DNA of 64,000 bases from CAWBBA01 sp963729795. Its GTDB lineage: Bacteria; Desulfobacterota; Desulfomonilia; Desulfomonilales; Desulfomonilaceae. Position numbers and translations under genes: made by a program. A model generated the notes under the pieces. The model did no database searches. It worked only from the letters and a program-made list of their open reading frames with translations, and had not been told where the DNA came from. Below, one piece after another: positions 62,177-64,000 of this stretch (its first letter is position 1; each line of letters opens with the position of its first letter). The stretch lies in NCBI GenBank assembly GCA_963729795.1, contig CAVSPC010000021.1, positions 56,452-120,451 on the forward strand. The letters run 5' to 3'.

Positions 62177-63415
62177 ATCTTCCAAGAAATGCGGGTTACC
62201 GAGTTCCCGGAAGAGAATATATCAAAACTGATTGAAATTAGCCAAACGGCTACGAGTCGGTATTTCCATGTAAGCCAGATCACGCACGCCATATATGACC
62301 GCACTAAGGGGGCTGCCACGGTCGTGTAACACTAAAAAGAGAGTGAGGTGTACCTCTGTGAACCTAGGGATTGCCACGCTGCCACACTCAATCAAGGGTG
62401 TATGTCAGCTTTGGCGTACAGGCCGACAAGGCTACGGGTGCCTTCCCAGACCTGTGTCCTCTTGTACGTCGCCGACCGGCGGCCGCAAGCAAACCGAGCA
62501 CAAAATTTTTTTGGTCGTGTAAAAAAAGCACGCTGCTGGGGGGATTGGCTAAAAGCCATTATAAACAGATAGTACTCCTACCCCTTTCCGCACGCCCTCG
62601 AAGCGTATGGCATTTCCAACAATGATATATGTTTGAGAGAGCAGGCTCCGGCGCACGGCAGGTGACTATACAGTGGCTGTTTTCGTGGGCGCATATGAAT
62701 GGGTTGTAAGGGTAAACCCTTGCCGTTAATGCGTAGCGCTGTCGAGCATGGCAAAAAATCTCGTTTGTTCCGCTCATGATGTCCAAGCACTGTGGCCGCC
62801 TGATCTTCGGGGCGCTCCATAGGCGTCACCTGAATATACCTGAGCGAGTCACATTTTCCACTCAGAAAACCGTAACATTTACCCTTTGACCTCTGTTCGC
62901 TCCTCCGCCCCATTCCCAGGACATGTTCAACAAACGTGGATGATCCTTCCTGTTTGGGTCGCCGGAAGGACCTGTTCCGGTATGATAGGCCCAAATAGGG
63001 ACAATTGAAGCATCCCAATTTTTCGGTTTTAGGAGTGGAACGGGGTGATCGTCCCATACCGGGTTCGTCCGCCACTACAGCCTTATGCGCTACAAACATG
63101 AAGATTGTCATTGACCGGCGGGCGAAGGGTGAGCTACGCTCAAGAAGAGTACAACACAGGCTTTGTCATCAACGCGACGGCGTTTTTGCCGACCCTCCTG
63201 CCGCCTGAGAGACCGTCCGGGGAACTTGCCGGTGTCAGGGGCATCGTAGCGCGACCGGATTCGGGGGCAACAGCCCAGAATTGGCAAGACCGCGGTATAA
63301 TTCTGCTTTAGATCAATGGCGACCAGATTTCCCTCAACTCCCTCATCTCACGGCGATAATGAGGTTTCCCATTCTCTTGGCAGTCCGTCAAAGAATTTCA
63401 GAAGAGCCCCGACCT
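62177..63415. other. 1.2-kb region without a confident gene
   Basis: Between the GNAT and the patatin-like gene I see only short frames on both strands (for example minus strand 62578-63111, 177 codons, and plus strand 63105-63311). They lack ribosome sites, domain motifs and normal composition. An A/T-rich stretch at about 62500-62535 has short homopolymer runs. It could hold a decayed gene or a small RNA, but nothing is supported. Confidence 0.4.
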
Positions 63416-64000
63416 ATGATTTCGACGACCAACTCCAATGAGGAAAACGGCCCATTGCTTGAGACCATGGATAATTCCATAGGACTTGTAACTTCTTCAG
63501 GAGGCGGTGCCCGCGGCGCTTATCAGATGGGATGCTGGAGAGCTTTTCTGGATCGAAACCTGACATTCGGAGGTGTGGCAGGGAGTTCCATCGGCGCCTT
63601 GAACGGTGCTCTGATCTGCCAGGGAAAATGGGATTCGGCCTACAAATTGTGGCTTGCGCTCACCCGAGTCCGAATTCTGGAGTTCGACTTTCGTAGGCTC
63701 GTGGAGTTCGCGATGATGGCAGTAGAAAACCCGGGTTTGTTGCGAAAGCCTGTTTCAAAAGTGAAATTTCTGAACGTGTTCGAGTATTCCTCATCGGTGC
63801 TGAAATTGATGGCTCGATACAGTGCGCTGAGGGGGCTGAGCAAGCATGGACTGATCAACATCGAGAAGTTCAAACCGTTGCTGAAACGCTTTATCGACAT
63901 GAATGATGTGCGACAACAGCCCGTCTCGCTGTTCGTCACAGTATCGGGCACGCCTCTATTCACTAACCCGTTCGCTGCCCCTCGTTGCTTTAAAATCCAG
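63416..64000 (+). CDS. patatin-like phospholipase, cut by the window edge
   Basis: 195 codons are visible, and the gene runs past the right edge. The oxyanion loop SSGGGARGAYQMGCW (about residues 27-41) and the nucleophile motif GVAGSSIGALNG (GxSxG, Ser around residue 58) are both present. Patatin-like enzymes hydrolyse lipid acyl esters with a Ser-Asp dyad; the Asp (DGG) lies beyond the visible part. The start at 63416 is weak; an ATG at 63467 would begin MDNSIGLVTSSGG and is also plausible. Neighbouring genes give no link. No signal peptide is seen. Confidence 0.85.
   Translation, partial: MISTTNSNEENGPLLETMDNSIGLVTSSGGGARGAYQMGCWRAFLDRNLTFGGVAGSSIGALNGALICQGKWDSAYKLWLALTRVRILEFDFRRLVEFAMMAVENPGLLRKPVSKVKFLNVFEYSSSVLKLMARYSALRGLSKHGLINIEKFKPLLKRFIDMNDVRQQPVSLFVTVSGTPLFTNPFAAPRCFKIQ

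Noticed and set aside
62578..63111. 177-codon minus-strand frame near the right end
   Set aside because: No ribosome site, unusual Arg/Pro/Ser-rich composition, no known motif. It may be chance or a decayed gene.
1..64000. CRISPR arrays, complete insertion sequences, prophage genes
   Set aside because: No regularly spaced short repeats, no transposase or integrase motifs and no phage structural genes were seen.

Overview
The window (64 kb, mid-GC, no rRNA, no clear canonical tRNA, no CRISPR) reads as a chromosomal piece of an anaerobic, strongly catabolic bacterium. The closest fit is a sulfate-reducing or syntrophic Desulfobacterota (Deltaproteobacteria) member. This rests on gene content: oxygen-sensitive indolepyruvate:ferredoxin oxidoreductase, an FrhB-like protein, GlcD/GlcF-like 2-hydroxyacid dehydrogenase subunits, ADP-forming acyl-CoA synthetases, many acyl-CoA enzymes, and DUF2284, DUF3795 and DUF1003 proteins. 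The genus cannot be fixed from sequence inspection alone.

Layout. 1-7.5 kb: envelope and housekeeping genes (DUF2284 fragment, small lipoprotein, VanX-like dipeptidase, TolC-like protein, SH3b/Gly-His-rich exported protein, DUF1579, WrbA, 6-phosphogluconolactonase). 7.6-16.9 kb, minus strand: a beta-oxidation-type cluster (MDR alcohol dehydrogenase, SDR, crotonase, dehalogenase-like relic, 3-hydroxyacyl-CoA dehydrogenase, 2,4-dienoyl-CoA reductase-like flavoenzyme, thiolase, nitronate-monooxygenase-family enzyme). It is read divergently from a sigma-54 activator (17.2-19.7 kb) with an unusual C-terminal winged-helix extension. 20-31.4 kb, minus: GlcF, GlcD, IorB, IorA, FrhB-like, acyl-CoA ligase and two acyl-CoA dehydrogenases, next to a divergent MerR-type regulator. 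33.2-40.6 kb, minus: an orphan LivK-type binding protein, an acyl-CoA dehydrogenase, a MoaD-like/E1-like pair and a three-subunit molybdenum hydroxylase, followed by a TetR regulator facing a 30-bp palindromic operator.

42-64 kb is a plastic region. An exported ankyrin protein lies between two ~284-bp direct repeats. Then come a QueG-like Fe-S protein, a frameshifted ADP-forming acyl-CoA synthetase gene, a CMD-family protein, a second 3-hydroxyacyl-CoA dehydrogenase and a CoA-transferase/GNAT fusion. A TIR-like protein has a partner gene cut by a repeat; HicBA, a tRNA-like structure and a second acyl-CoA synthetase follow. Next are a PAS sensor gene broken by a frameshift and by a repeat at its 3' end, small Cys-rich proteins, DUF1003, a GNAT, gene relics (HU/IHF, ankyrin) and the start of a patatin-like phospholipase.

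How the genes work together (inference): carboxylic or aryl acids are activated by the AMP-forming ligase. They are then oxidised by the paired acyl-CoA dehydrogenases, crotonase, hydroxyacyl-CoA dehydrogenases and thiolase; unsaturated intermediates may be handled by the dienoyl-CoA reductase-like enzyme. 2-oxo and 2-hydroxy acids may enter through GlcDF and IorAB. CoA-thioester energy may be recovered through CoA transfer and ADP-forming synthetases. The most unusual items are the sigma-54 activator fusion, the TIR-like pair, the ankyrin gene between direct repeats, the family of short palindromic elements that sit at gene ends, and the tRNA-like hairpin RNA.
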